Positions 12,952 to 24,101 of a DNA stretch of 64,000 nt are shown here, in pieces; position 1 is the stretch's first letter; each line of letters opens with the position of its first letter. Where the stretch lies: positions 6,728,750 to 6,792,749 of the forward strand of contig NC_054699.1 of assembly GCF_016097555.1 (NCBI RefSeq). Reading direction: 5' to 3'. The notes beneath the pieces were generated by a model. The model had not been told where the DNA came from. It was given only the letters and a program-made list of their open reading frames with translations, and made no database searches. Source of the stretch: Gigantopelta aegis. Its lineage: Eukaryota > Mollusca > Gastropoda > Neomphalida > Peltospiridae. The translations under genes and the position numbers were made by a program.

Positions 12952-13072
12952 CTGACGACTGTCGGGTACAGTTCGTTGGTGTATATATACATGGTTGTCC
13001 AGGCGCCACCAATCGCCGCTTTGGCTAAAACGGCCATGGTTCTAATGAGATGGTCTTTGTATTGTGCGTCAG
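12952..13072 (-). pseudogene. SLC22 copy A exon 6: helix 10 and NELYPTVVR motif
   Basis: 121 nt. Encodes DAQYKDHLIRTMAVLAKAA, then GGAWTTMYIYTNELYPTVVR, the strongest SLC22 signature. The donor splits the final arginine codon (AG|G) with exon 7. Confidence 0.92.
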
Positions 13073-13083
13073 CTAAATAAAAC

Positions 13084-13258
<175 letters not shown>

Positions 13259-13711
13259 GAACTTAAATTTACAAAACAGCAACAACAACATATGTGAATA
13301 ACAACAATAGCAATGAAATCAACGACAATATCGATACGGTAACCAAATACGAAATGCAGTAATTTCGTATAGTACGCTGGCTACGTATATACACGAATGA
13401 AGTATAGAACTTGCCAATGTAAAGTCAAATGGTTGTCACAGGCTATAAAGTATCCAAGATAGTACCATGTTTATATATCATGGTGGCCATTTTGGACGCC
13501 ATCTTGAATAATGCTCAATCGTGTCGGATTCTGATTCAGTATAACACCTCCAGGCGGGGGAGATCGGCGGAGCCCCCCTCCCCCACCTCCCCACAAACAC
13601 CATCGCAGTACAATATCTACAATATCGGCGGAGCCCACCCCCCTCCCCCACCCCCCACAAACACCATCGCAGTACAATATCTACATCTACAATATCTACA
13701 TCAGCCTGGTA

Positions 13712-13996
13712 ATTGCTCGCTTGATGCGTTGTCAGTCTGGGATTTATCCGCGTCGGTGTGCCCATTGGGCTATTTCTCTTTCCAGTCAGTGCCCCACGAC
13801 TGGTATATCAAAATTCGTGGTATGTGCTATCCTCTCTGTGGGATTGTGCATATAAAATATCCCTTGCTACTAATGAAAACAAATGTAGCGACTTTCCTCT
13901 CTAAAACAATATGTCAAAATTACCATATGTTTTAAATCTAATAGTCGATGATTAATAAATCAATGTGCTTTAGTTGTGTCATTAAACAAAACAAGC
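13712..13996 (+). mobile_element. SINE (type B)
   Basis: Partial tRNA-like head (GCTCGCTTGATGCGTTGTCA), core CCCCACGACTGGTATATCAA, tail GTGTCATTAAACAAAACAAG. The counterpart in copy B is 57740-58005. Confidence 0.85.
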
Positions 13997-14168
13997 TAAC
14001 TTTTATTAACGTATTGGCATTACAATGAATGCTCGTATACTTTGGAATATTGCACCCCTCTGTTAATACTGTAGGTGTTCTTTTTAAACACTGCGCCCCT
14101 ACATCCGCCCCTAAACAGTAAATTTAGAATCGTGTTGAACATGTGCGAAATAACAGGACAGCACTTAC

Positions 14169-14251
14169 CAGTATTTTTGATAATTACAGTAGCGACTAAG
14201 CACAAACCACCAAAAAAGAGGAAAGCGATACTACTCCACTTCCGACCAAAT
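14169..14251 (-). pseudogene. SLC22 copy A exon 5a (duplicate): helix 9
   Basis: 83 nt with the same intact splice sites as exon 5b. It encodes FGRKWSSIAFLFFGG, then LCLVATVIIKNT. It keeps the cysteine found in copy B's single exon 5. Confidence 0.88.
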
Positions 14252-14801
14252 CTACAAATAGAATTAAAACCTAACATCACGAATATCATTGTACCCCTTC
14301 CTGGCGTTGGCCCTGTAACACCCTTGGCATGTTTTTTTTCCATCATTCTATAGACAATAATTGGTTGTAACCATTGTCAAAATGCGTAGTGTTTGGTTTG
14401 CAACCGTAAATACATTGGTTTGACAGTAATGCTAATATGAATAAATAAATGTTGTTATCCAGATTCGGGTTATTTTCATTTAATTCTAGCAAAACGTGAC
14501 CTGCCCCTCTCCCCACCTCCCTTACAAAATGGGCGCACGTAGCCCTATGTGGACATATAGTTGAGCAGTGTTGGTTTAAAAAAGGTGCTAGTTTTTAAGA
14601 AGCCGAGACTGGAAGGATAACATTTGTCACTATGCCTGACGAGGCGGGACGTAGCCCAGTGGTGCTCGTATACTTTGGAATAGTGTACCCCTCTGCTAAT
14701 ACTGTAGGTGTCCGTTTTAAACACTGCACCCCTACATCCGCCCCTAAACAGTAAATTTAGAATCGCGTTGAACATGTACGAAATAACAGGACAGCACTTA
14801 C

Positions 14802-14884
14802 CGGTATTTTTAATAATTACAGTAGCGACTAAGAACAAACCACCAAAAAAGAGGAAAGCGATACTATTCCACTTCCGACCAAAT
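14802..14884 (-). pseudogene. SLC22 copy A exon 5b (duplicate): helix 9
   Basis: 83 nt with intact TTTGTAG acceptor and G|GTAAGTG donor. It encodes FGRKWNSIAFLFFGG, then LFLVATVIIKNT. It differs from exon 5a at four bases, two of them changing residues (S to N, C to F). Because 83 is not a multiple of 3, splicing in both copies would shift the frame. Confidence 0.88.
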
Positions 14885-15290
14885 CTACAAATAGAATTAA
14901 AACCTAAACATCACGAATATCATAGGTGCCCTATTTGGATATTGTACCCCTTCCTGGCGTTAGCCCTGTAACACCCTTGGCATGTTTTTTCCATCATTCT
15001 ACCCACAATAATTGGTTGTAACCATTGTAAAAATGCGTAGTGTTTGGTTTGCAAACCTAAATACATCGGTTTGACAGTAATGCTAATATGAATAAATAAA
15101 TGTTGTTATCCAGATTCGGGTTATTTTCATTTAATTCTAGCAAAACGTGACCTGCCCCTCTCCCCACCTCCCTTACAAAATGAGCGCCCGTAGCCCTATG
15201 TGGACATATAGTTGTGCAGTGTTGGTTTAAAAAAGGTGCTAGTTTTTAAGAAGCCGAGACTGGAAGGATAACATTTGTCACTATGCCTGA

Positions 15291-15590
15291 CGAGGCGGGA
15301 CGTAGCCCAGTGGTAAAGCGATCGCTTGATGTGCGGTCGGTCTAGGATCGATCCCCGTCGGTGGACCCATTGAGCTATTTCTCGTTCCAGCCAGTGCACT
15401 ACGACTGGTATATCAAAGGTCGTGGTATGTGCTATCCTGTCTGTGGGATGGTGCATATAAAAGGTCCCTTGCTACTAATGGGAAAATGTAGCGGGTTTCC
15501 TTTCTATGACTGTCAAAATGACAATATAAAATAACTGATGATTAACAAATCAATGTGCATTAGTGGTGTCGTTAAACGAAAAACAACACC
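15291..15590 (+). mobile_element. SINE (type B), complete
   Basis: Reference copy: tRNA-like head GGCGGGACGTAGCCCAGTGG with B-box-like GGATCGATCCCC, core GTGCACTACGACTGGTATAT, CATATAAAAGGTCCCTTGCT, tail GTGGTGTCGTTAAACG. Confidence 0.9.
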
Positions 15591-15664
15591 TTTAAACTAT
15601 GGCTGAAATTAATGTTTTTGGGGTTATCCTGTAATAGATTATTATGATTTGATAAAGACATTAC

Positions 15665-15799
15665 CTTCTAAGAAACCAAAATATGAACGCACGAATTGGT
15701 AAATCGCAAATGGTGAGGATGAAGATATTCAAGTAGAGGTTTCCGGTGAGTCCGTGAGCCCCGAACGTCATGCCGTAGAATACGATAGAACAGCTACAC
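15665..15799 (-). pseudogene. SLC22 copy A exon 4: helices 7-8
   Basis: 135 nt. CSCSIVFYGMTFGAHGLTGN followed by LYLNIFILTICDLP corresponds to the family pattern S-x-V-Y-Y-G ... L-x-G-N. Seven of 45 residues differ from copy B. Confidence 0.88.
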
Positions 15800-15917
15800 C
15801 TGAGCAGAAACATGGTTAAGAATAAAATTTAAAATGCCAGTTTCCAATCGAAAAAACAACAACATATGCTACGGCCGCAACTGTTATGCATTACTGTTTA
15901 TGTAGGTGTAGCCTACC

Positions 15918-16770
15918 TAGAGTGTTGCAGGGTGTATACTACCATATCAAAATCCACGGACGACAATAGCAACATGTGACTAAACCTCCTACCTGCAATC
16001 GACATAAACACCACGGATATAAATACTCTCACCCTTAAAGGGACATATCCTAGTTTCAACCCGTGAAATTTAACACTAAGTTTAGTTAATCTACAAACCT
16101 GTAACACATTTGGATAAAGTTACAATTTGACTGAAACAGGAGTCTGTGAATTTGAAATGGTGAAATACCCTCTAAAATAGACTATAACTCGACTCCATAA
16201 CTGTTACTTCTCAGACGCACGTGCGTTTTTAAAAATATGAGAAATGCATTTTGTGATATTAAAAACCCAGGATAAACAAAAACACTTCGAATGTACGAAA
16301 ATTGATAATCTAAACAATAAAATCTAAGTAAAGTATGATTTAAGTTATCAAAAAACGGTTATAATAGTCAAAAATATGCGTTAGTGTTTAAAAACTAGGG
16401 TATGTCCCTTTAAAGTGATTCAGAAAAAATTAGGGATCAAGCTGCTCATTTCAGAGATAACGGGTAGCGTCTATAGCTACCCTAGTTCCGCACAACATTT
16501 GAGTAGTTAGTTTTACAGGAACCGTACCCCATACATGTTACAGGCACAAGTCTACTTGACACAGTGGTACTAGATGGAATAAAATTGCATACATGTTTTG
16601 TCCAGATGAAACCTTATGGTTTGTTACAACCAACACACATTTATCACCAGTCACAGGACTGATGACACAGGAATGATGGTGTTAACTTTTCTATCAAAAG
16701 TTCGGTGCACCTCGAACTTTGACCCAGCCGGAAGTTATTCGGTTTAGTACTGCCTGCATGATTATTATCA
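15918..16770 (+). repeat. Unclassified repeat R1, copy in SLC22 A intron 3, split by a MITE
   Basis: Runs from GTTGCAGGGTGTATACTACC to TTCGGTGCACCTCGAACTTT and GACCCAGCCGGAAG. It is interrupted at 16039-16409 by a TTAA-flanked MITE. Other copies are at 60140-60605 (same orientation, uninterrupted there) and 45175-45610 (inverted). Confidence 0.75.
16039..16409. mobile_element. TTAA-flanked MITE (piggyBac-like), 371 bp
   Basis: Inverted ends AGGGACATATCCTAGTTT and AAACTAGGGTATGTCCCT, with TTAA at 16035-16038 and 16410-16413. The paralogous sequence at about 60277 lacks it (CACCCTTAAAATGATTCAG), giving an empty site. No coding capacity. TTAA target use is characteristic of piggyBac; Kolobok is a possible alternative. 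Confidence 0.85.
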
Positions 16771-17039
16771 TAGGAAGGATACAGTGTACAAACAGGACGT
16801 ACCATTATTTAAAGGATTCAAATGGTATTTGTGAGTTCGGGATCCGAGGTGCCTTACAGTAAACTTACGCCAATGCTATTCCATATTTTGAACTTGTGCA
16901 CATTCTCCCATCGTTTTCTGGTAAAATCTTCCATGGGTGCATGCCATCTCAGCCATATTTATTCGAATGAGCTCTATTCTATGCTAGTTTGGGGTTAGAA
17001 AAAGTAGTCTGGGAGTGGCAGTCCTCTTTGAGCGATGCA

Positions 17040-17345
17040 ATACATTTTCTGTCAGTTTCCTCCGACTCTAATTTCTGAGCTGTCCACACCATCGCCCACA
17101 TGTCTCAGCTTCCTCAACGGATGCAGTCTCTGTGTACTTCCCTGCACCCACCTGGCATGCTCGTTTTCTGCCGCTAATAAATCTGATCTGACCCACGGAA
17201 CTAACGACCTCCGCTAGTAAGGGTGTATACTAGGTGGTTACAAGTGCCTCTTAACAATGCCAGCAGTAACTACTGACCACTCCCCGATGTGGTCATACTA
17301 ATCCCACAGCTAAAAGCTGATGGGGAATGGCAGGTGTGTGGCACA
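17040..17345 (+). mobile_element. SINE (type D) remnant in SLC22 A intron 2-3 region
   Basis: Matches the 3' part of the tRNA-headed repeat at 62160-62480 (CCCTGCACCCACCTGGCATG, TGCCGCTAATAAATCTGATC). The tRNA-like head is missing here. Confidence 0.6.
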
Positions 17346-17762
17346 TGTCACGGTTGAAGAGACAAGAACTGGGATGTGGAGGTGGGCAGCGAAAGAAGTT
17401 GAAAGATAGGAGGAGTTGCCAGATCAGGAAGAAATGAGATGGAATTCAAAGGACAGAAAGGAAAGGGGGCAGTGGGATTAAAAAAAATGTTATTGCATAA
17501 TTGGCAGGTTACACGATAACAATTAATTGAATCATACATGCACGTTAAATAATATATAAATTACATTTGAATATAGTTGTAAATGTTCCATTATGAGAGA
17601 AGCATCTCTTCATTCAGTACCTTTAACTTTTGGCTAATAAAATATTCCTTAAATTAACCACATTTTAATAATTTTCAGGGAAATACTCGACATACATATT
17701 CACACGGTATCTAAAAACTGGATAAACCACAATTTGTTCCAGTGTGAGTCCTGCATACTAAC

Positions 17763-18001
17763 CAGACAAAGCTTGAACAGATGGTCGTTTTGATCATGGT
17801 TTTCCCGCGGAACACGTCGATGTAGGAATAATTCTTGGCCTTTTGCTGCCCACTTTTCTCCTCATCAGCCACCGCCTGGAGACGTTTGCGTACATCGTGA
17901 GGCGTTTTCACTCGGTTGTACCTGGCGATAGTGTTTCCCACTTCTCCGCCTCATCCACCCTGTCGTGTACCACTAACCAGCGCATACTCTCTGGCATAAA
18001 A
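17763..18001 (-). pseudogene. SLC22 copy A exon 3: large intracellular loop
   Basis: 239 nt against 240 in copy B. It encodes FMPESMRWLVV, then a basic loop and IDVFRGKTMIKTTI. One base is missing near 17941 relative to copy B, sending the frame into an early stop. The donor is TG|GTTAGT and restores W with the G of exon 4. Confidence 0.85.
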
Positions 18002-18411
18002 CTGAAACGATTTACACACTACAAAGATGAGTATATACCATGTAGAGTCTCCACGAGTACTCGAGTACTCGGGCAGGGGCTGAGTCTAGCAAGACTCCAG
18101 TCCGTTCACAGGACTCGAGTACCCGTGCAACGAAGAGCACTTTGCTGTACGCTTGACGCTGGCTACATTATAGGGCTATGACACATAACGGGAAACAAAA
18201 GTCGAATGTGTGGAATCTGGCATCCATGTTCAGAGCTGGAATTAAGATGCATAATGCTATTTCACTTCTGTCCTTGCACTACAAATCCGAATTCCATGGA
18301 TATGATCTCTTGTCCCGCTGGTTAGTTCTTTGCACCCCATTGCCACCTTATACAATGTACGTGATAAGGGTTAATATTATTTTAAATAAACATAATGTTA
18401 TAAGAGATATA

Positions 18412-18640
18412 CCTGGTAGGTACTGGGTTCGCAGCCCGGTACCGGCTCCCACCCAGAGCGTGTTTTAATGACTCAATAAATAGGTGCAAGTCCACTACAC
18501 CGAGTTCTCCCTCATTAACAACTAACACTAACCCACTGTCCTGGACAGAAAGTTCAGATAGCTGAGGTGTGTGTCCAGGACAGCGTGCCTCAACCTTAAC
18601 TTGATGTAAGCACGAAAATAAGGTGAAATGGATGAAGAAC
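18412..18640 (+). mobile_element. SINE (type C)
   Basis: Head GGGTTCGCAGCCCGGTACCG, body GTGTGTCCAGGACAGCGTGC, tail AAATAAGGTGAAATGG. It lies in intron 2 of SLC22 copy A. The copy B counterpart is at 63768-63935. Confidence 0.8.
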
Positions 18641-19127
18641 AAGATGAAACCTAGATCTGGAGTAGTCAGTGCTATAAATAATACTAGTGCAGGGCGCACA
18701 TTAAGTCAATACTTATCTCAATGTGCAGGGCGAGTTGATTCTCTCTATTTAGCAACTTTAAAATGGCGGGCAATTTTTTTCATATATTGTTGTTAGAAGA
18801 TTTATTTTGTTAATAATGATGCAAGTATTTCAATCAGGATTTACTGAGTACGGTAGGTTGTTCATTTTGGTTTTTGTATCCATTTGTTGTCACATGTTTT
18901 GAATACCAGCCATATATAGGGTAGCCTATGTAAAAATATTCGGACGTTGAAAGAACCACACTTTCTACGTCCCTTCGGACTAGAATAACACAATATTTTG
19001 TGTTGCTTTGATCGTGTGTGCATGTGCTGTTTTTGTTTGTTTTTATTTAGTTTGTTTAATGTTATTTTGTTTGTTTTCAGACGGGATAGACATTTGATTG
19101 ACACATTCAAGAATAGTTGTAACTTAC

Positions 19128-19549
19128 AAATATCCAACGACAAATGGAATTTCGGCTGCTCCACAGATAGCATATAGATATTTCCAGTCTGGTATCAGCC
19201 AGGCGAGCATGGCAACAGTGGCTACACTTAGTGACCAGTGAGGCATTGCCGACAGAACAGGGCGCCATTTCTCTCCAACAAAGTCTAACAAGTATGAAAA
19301 ATACAAATACAGAATCACACCAGCGTTTATACCCAAGAGACACAGTAGTACCGCAAACATCTCCCAGGAAACGGAAAACGGACAAATTAAGTTGCAGATC
19401 GAATTCGCGAGGACCCCCGAGAAGAAGATCTTCTTACGTCCGAACGAGTCTGACATCTGACCCGTGATGACGACGCCCACCAGAATTCCCGCCATCTGGA
19501 TTGACGTAATGGTCTTCGTCACCCACTTGTTTTCACACACGAGATCCCA
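19128..19549 (-). pseudogene. SLC22 copy A exon 2: helices 2-6
   Basis: 422 nt, fully open. It starts WDLVCENKWVTKTITSIQMA after TTTCAG and contains the major-facilitator signature GQMSDSFGRKK. It ends ..AAEIPFVVGYF at a GTAAGT donor in phase 2, which fits the first base of exon 3. This is the best-preserved exon of copy A. Confidence 0.9.
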
Positions 19550-19966
19550 CTGAAACAGACAGCATCACGTGCAGAATTATCCAATTAGAGATACTCAGTG
19601 TCCTTAAAGCCAGACCTTACTGCGACAATATTCTTTGGAATTAGCACGTATAGTCCTGGAAATCATTTCTAAAATAAGTTGTATTGTTTCTTTGAATGAT
19701 TGAATGAATCAATGAATGAATGTTAAACGACACCCTAACGCAAAATATATTTTGGCTGTTGGGTATCAAATACAGGTAGGCCTATATGTTAACATCAGTT
19801 AAACAATTGTAAAGTTGCTGAACATATTCAAGTCAACTATGAAAGAGTGACATTTATGAGTGACACAATAAAGCATAATAACATTAAATAACTTTTTTAA
19901 TAATAATAATAAAAATAAAGCCCTGACTTTAGATTTTGTAAGTTTAATATAATAAAACTGTCTTAC

Positions 19967-20258
19967 CTCGGGAACTGTTGTCACCATATTGGAGCCGTAT
20001 TCTCGGACACATTCAGTACCATTGACACTACAAACTTTGAATGTTACATTCGTGCGCTGCTATTGGTTGTTGTTGTCGCCAGTAGGTACACACCACCAAT
20101 CAGGAGCCACGCCAGTAAACGACGGGAGAACGAGGCTAAATCCCACGAGAGCGGTCGGTATAAACAAACATTGCATCATTATTATCTGGAAACGATCAAA
20201 CGAGCCCAGATCGCCGAGTAGAATTTCCAAAGTAGCTTTTTTTCTTTTTCTCCGACAT
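19967..20258 (-). pseudogene. SLC22 copy A exon 1: helix 1 and extracellular loop
   Basis: The ATG at 20258 is preceded directly by a splice acceptor (AAATTTCAG), so an upstream untranslated exon is expected. The coding frame GDLGSFDRFQ, then FIPTALVGFSLVLPSF and PDWWC, is the SLC22 N-terminus, followed by a cysteine-bearing loop with NVT and NGT glycosylation sequons. The frame from ATG and the helix frame differ by one base because of a poly-A run. A TAG at 20060-20062 interrupts the loop. The exon ends ..VPE before the GTAAGA donor. Confidence 0.8.
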
Positions 20259-20621
20259 CTGAAATTTTAGAGCCGGAACATCGCTTTAATGAAAAGAAAC
20301 GATTATATATTTAACGACACCTTTTTACTGACAAGTAAATCCTATTTTCGTATAGTCCTATTTTATTACACACCAGTGTAAGATATTGCTTATGTCATAA
20401 CAATCACTCAATATCTTACTAGTGTAATATTGGCGTGACGATAGCATGGCGTAGATCACTTGCTGACCCAATTCGTAAAAAATAACGTGTAATAGGTCTC
20501 GACATCTGCCTATTTAGAATGTGTTTCGGCTTGTTTGCAGTTGGTTTGTAATAAATAAAATACTAAACTAGCTTACCTGTCTTACCTTTTTTTATGAAAC
20601 TCGTGAACAGTTTTTGTATCT

Positions 20622-20965
20622 GACTCAACACATTTTATTTACGGTTATATGGCGTCAGACATATGGTTAAGGACCACTCAGATATTGAGAAAGGAAACCC
20701 GCTGTCGCCACGTCATGGGCTATTCTTTTCGATCAGCAAAAGGGATCTTTTATATGCATCATCCCACAGACATGATAATACATACCACGGCATTTGATAT
20801 ACCAGTCGTGATGCACTGGCTGGAACGAAAAATAGCCCAGTGGGCCCACCAACGGGGATCGATCCCAAACCGACCGCGCATCAAGTTATTACTTTACCAC
20901 TGGGCTACGTCCCGCCCCTATAGTGTGTTGAGTGCGTCGTTAAATGAAACATTTCCTTCCGTCTT
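20622..20965 (-). mobile_element. SINE, chimera of type A tail and type B head
   Basis: Read on minus: tRNA-like head (GGGCGGGACGTAGCCCAGTG), shared core, then the type A tail (GCCATATAACCGTAAATAAA). A stray type A tail piece in the other orientation (TGTTGAGTGCGTCGTTAAAT) follows at 20925-20965. Confidence 0.8.
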
Positions 20966-21159
20966 TCCTTCCGTCCAAATGGGCAGTTAAACATGAACTC
21001 TGCTTTAGATATCAGTAGTTGTATATTAAACGTGTTTATTATCGTCCTGGTGGTAGCACTTGGTCAAACATCATTTTATTTCCCAATATACAATCTGCAT
21101 ATGTACGTACTTATTGGGAGACTAAATCCTGTTTGGGTTACTTCAAACATTAGGACAAC

Positions 21160-21445
21160 CCGCCCCCCCCCCCCCCTCCCCAACCCCTCCCCCCCCCCAA
21201 AAAAAAAAAAAAAACAAAAACAAGAAAAAACAAGAAAAAACCCACAAGGCAATTAAAATTGAATAAACTGATACTTTAGACAAGAAGCAATATTTTGTAT
21301 GTATTTTTTGTCGTTAAAATATTTCACAAGTCGGAAATATTTTATAATGCCCCCCCCCCCCCAAAAAAAAACAAAACAAAAACAAAACAAAAAACAACAA
21401 CAACAACAAACAAAAAACAAAAAACAAACAAACAAACAAACCCCG
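21160..21445. repeat. C- and A-rich low-complexity tracts
   Basis: C-runs with A-rich tails at 21163-21250 and 21350-21445 flank about 100 bp of plain AT-rich DNA. The shared C-run/A-run order suggests a duplicated retroposon tail, but the body is not recognisable. Confidence 0.6.
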
Positions 21446-21762
21446 GAGGACTATCACTTTAAGGTTTAAGTATGCTTACCTGGAACAAACGTCAGCTATC
21501 CAGGGATGAGTTTATGGTTAGTGTGTTAGTTCTTAGCGACAGATGATAAACCGGCCCAATGATCCTATAACATCTCCAAACACTGAGAGTTCAGCGAACA
21601 GACTAGATAAATGGTCGCCTGGAAGTTCAGTCAAAAGAACAGGAAAATCGCTCGCTTCACCGATTTTATGTTTTACGTTCGGGCGCGGATCCATTACTTT
21701 TTCCAGGTGGTGGTCTGCATCCAACAACTCAAATGGATGTTGTATATTAGCGGTATATGCAC

Positions 21763-21768
<6 letters not shown>

Positions 21769-21838
<70 letters not shown>

Positions 21839-21850
21839 AGGGAGGGAGGA
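21769..21850. repeat. (AG)n microsatellite
   Basis: About 60 bp of AG followed by a G-run, directly before the tail of a minus-strand SINE. Confidence 0.95.
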
Positions 21851-21852
21851 TT

Positions 21853-22065
21853 GTTTTGTTTAACGACACCGCTAGAACACATTGATTTATTAATCATCGG
21901 TTATTGGATGTCAAGCATTTGGTAATTTGGACACATTACCAGCAAGCGATCTTTTAAATGCACCATTTCACAGACAGGATAGCATATACCACGGCCTTTG
22001 ATATACCAGTCGTGGTGCACTGGCTGGAGTGAGAAATAGCTCAATGGACCCACCAATACCAAAAT
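21853..22065 (-). mobile_element. SINE (type B), minus
   Basis: TTTGTTTAACGACACCGCTA tail, CACGGCCTTTGATATACCAG core, ending at GAGAAATAGCTCAATGG. The head is missing. Confidence 0.85.
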
Positions 22066-22644
22066 TTAAATGTTTTATAAAAAGAAAAAATCACCAAAAC
22101 ACCCAAATATGCTTATTTTTTTCGCCATATTGAATTATTGCCATATTTCATGTTCCAAACCCATACAAACATATTACAATGGCTAAAATACAGAACAAAC
22201 GGTCGTGAGAGGATGAAAAAAAAAAATGTTCGTTGTTAATTATTCTAATCATTAAATTAAAATTATAATATTCGATTGATATAGAATTCGTCGTGTACCA
22301 TATGTCGTTTTAACGGCATTTTAAAAATTCTGTCTGACATTTTAATTGTTTTTTTTTATTTTTTATTTCTCACATATTGGATCCAAAACACAATTAACAG
22401 AAAAACCCAACTATGGCAAGCTTGCCACTGACACGGTTTACAGGCTGTGATCTCAAAAGCCAATTATACTGAGTAGGCCTGATGCATATTATGTGTATAC
22501 TAGTATTTTACAACACCAAAAACGTTTATTATATCAAGTCATTTTTAAATATAGACTTGAAAATAAATCTTGAATTGATGTCGTTTGCCTATTAAATATT
22601 GGTAAATGTATTTCTGAATTATCTGTTTGAAAAAAAAAAAACCC

Positions 22645-22805
22645 AGTTTGTTTTTGGTTTAACGACACCAGGAAAGAACATTGATTAATTAATCATCGGC
22701 TATTGGATGTGAAACATGTGGTATTTCTAGAATGTACACTTCAGAGGAAAGTTAAAAGTGCGTTTTTGTTAAACAATACCAGGAGAGCACATTGATTTAT
22801 TTATA
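22645..22805 (-). mobile_element. Two SINE tail fragments, minus
   Basis: TTTAACGACACCAGGAAAGA at 22655 and TTAAACAATACCAGGAGAGC at 22768, each followed by GAGCACATTGATT-like sequence and then lost. Confidence 0.6.
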
Positions 22806-23020
22806 TATATAAACTTCTATTTGTACACGTAGCCTATATATTTAAAAAGCGTGAGATTGTAGTAGCGTTGCGTGAGAGCGTGATGTTTGTTACAAATGTG
22901 TGAGACTCACGCCAAATGCATGACAGTTGACAGGTATGATATATTAAAACCCAGCATTTTATTATTTAGCGATGACACAAAATGTAACATGAAAAATCGC
23001 ATCTAGCGAAGTCGGCTTGC

Positions 23021-23865
23021 TTGTTGACACACGAAGTAACAGGTCGCTTAAATACTTGCTAAAATGCCCATAAGAAATAACGTTATTCACAGCCGTTTAA
23101 AGTTAAAGACGTTTATAAATATATTCTTTGTGACTTAACTTTATTATTCATTGTTTATTTACGTTTGGATACCGCCGTCATCGTCAAACAAATTAAGTAA
23201 TAATAACTCTTTCGAGCACCTCAGAATCACGTGAAACGTTTGTGATCGGATCATCTGGGCCGAGTTTAGCCCGAGTACTCTGACTGTAAGAGAGCTAGAC
23301 GGACATTTGGACATAAATACGCTCTCATTACAGTCAGAGACCAAGCTATGCATTTTTTTGGCAATTCCCGATAACCAAAAAGTTGTCAAAGATTTCCGCT
23401 CTAATACCACAACAATCCTATGTTTGACGTCAAATACCTTTACATCGATCATTTTCGAGTTGATTGATTAAACAAAATTCAGATATTAGTTACTAATACA
23501 CACACTACAGAAAGAAACCCGACAGCACCCACATTCAGCTAAGCTTCGGCAAACTCCGGACAGCAAAATTCTAAGTTCGCCGACCTATATCGTGACGTTG
23601 CGTCACATGATCGCCCACTCGGCCATTCCGTCTTTCAGGGGTTGTTAAAAATAACTAAATGTCGTGCCGTTGTTTAAAATCATATAATATATTTATTATT
23701 ATAAACCACGACAGTTAGAGCCGTATCTAAACTTAAATAATCAATGAATAATAATGCATAAGTATAGCAAAGAATATTTTTATAAATGTCGTTAACTGTT
23801 GTCAATTGCGTTATTACCATTGGTATTTTAGCACGGTTTGTACCTGTTACTTCGTGTGTCAACAA
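23021..23865. mobile_element. DNA element with long (about 150 bp) terminal inverted repeats
   Basis: The outer 24 bp are a perfect inverted match (TTGTTGACACACGAAGTAAC plus AGGT at left; reverse complement at 23842-23865). Imperfect inverted homology continues to about 23175 and 23695 (e.g. TTATAAATATATTCTTTG against its partner). No clear target duplication. It contains one 97-codon frame. Family unknown. Confidence 0.7.
23159..23452 (-). CDS. Short unrecognised ORF inside the long-TIR element
   Basis: 97 codons, ATG to TAA. It begins MIDVKVFDVKHRIVVVLERK and ends LLLNLFDDDGGIQT, with an AATAAA overlapping the stop. I recognise no domain. Its 3' end runs into the left inverted repeat. Codons look mixed rather than low-complexity, but coding status is uncertain; it may be chance or a transposase remnant. 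Confidence 0.25.
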   Translation of the reverse strand: MIDVKVFDVKHRIVVVLERKSLTTFWLSGIAKKMHSLVSDCNESVFMSKCPSSSLTVRVLGLNSAQMIRSQTFHVILRCSKELLLLNLFDDDGGIQT

Positions 23866-24101
23866 CCACAGTGACTTGTAACGGGGGACGGTGGGACGAG
23901 GACAAAAGTGTACGTGTTTTGTTTGTTTGTTTTTTGTTCCTACTCTATAACTACAACTTTTTAAAATCTGGCTTGTGCCCCCCTCCCCCCTCAACTAGAG
24001 ACACCACTGTGGTCCTCTCACTAGATATTGGACAGATCTTTGACCCGCTTGACAAATCCATAATACCACCTCTTGTTTGAGGTAGAACTCCCTCCCTTTA
24101 G

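Larger units (their letters stand above)
14031..15314. repeat. Tandem duplication (about 640 bp x 2) containing exon 5 of SLC22 copy A
   Basis: Unit 1 is 14031-14663 and unit 2 is 14664-15314. Both start GCTCGTATACTTTGGAATA and both end in the SINE head GACGTAGCCCAGTGGT; only unit 2 continues into the full SINE. So the right breakpoint fell inside the SINE head. Unit 2 has an extra 18-22 bp near 14920. Confidence 0.92.

Noticed and set aside
19231-19467. 78-codon plus-strand frame
   Set aside because: Antisense of SLC22 exon 2.
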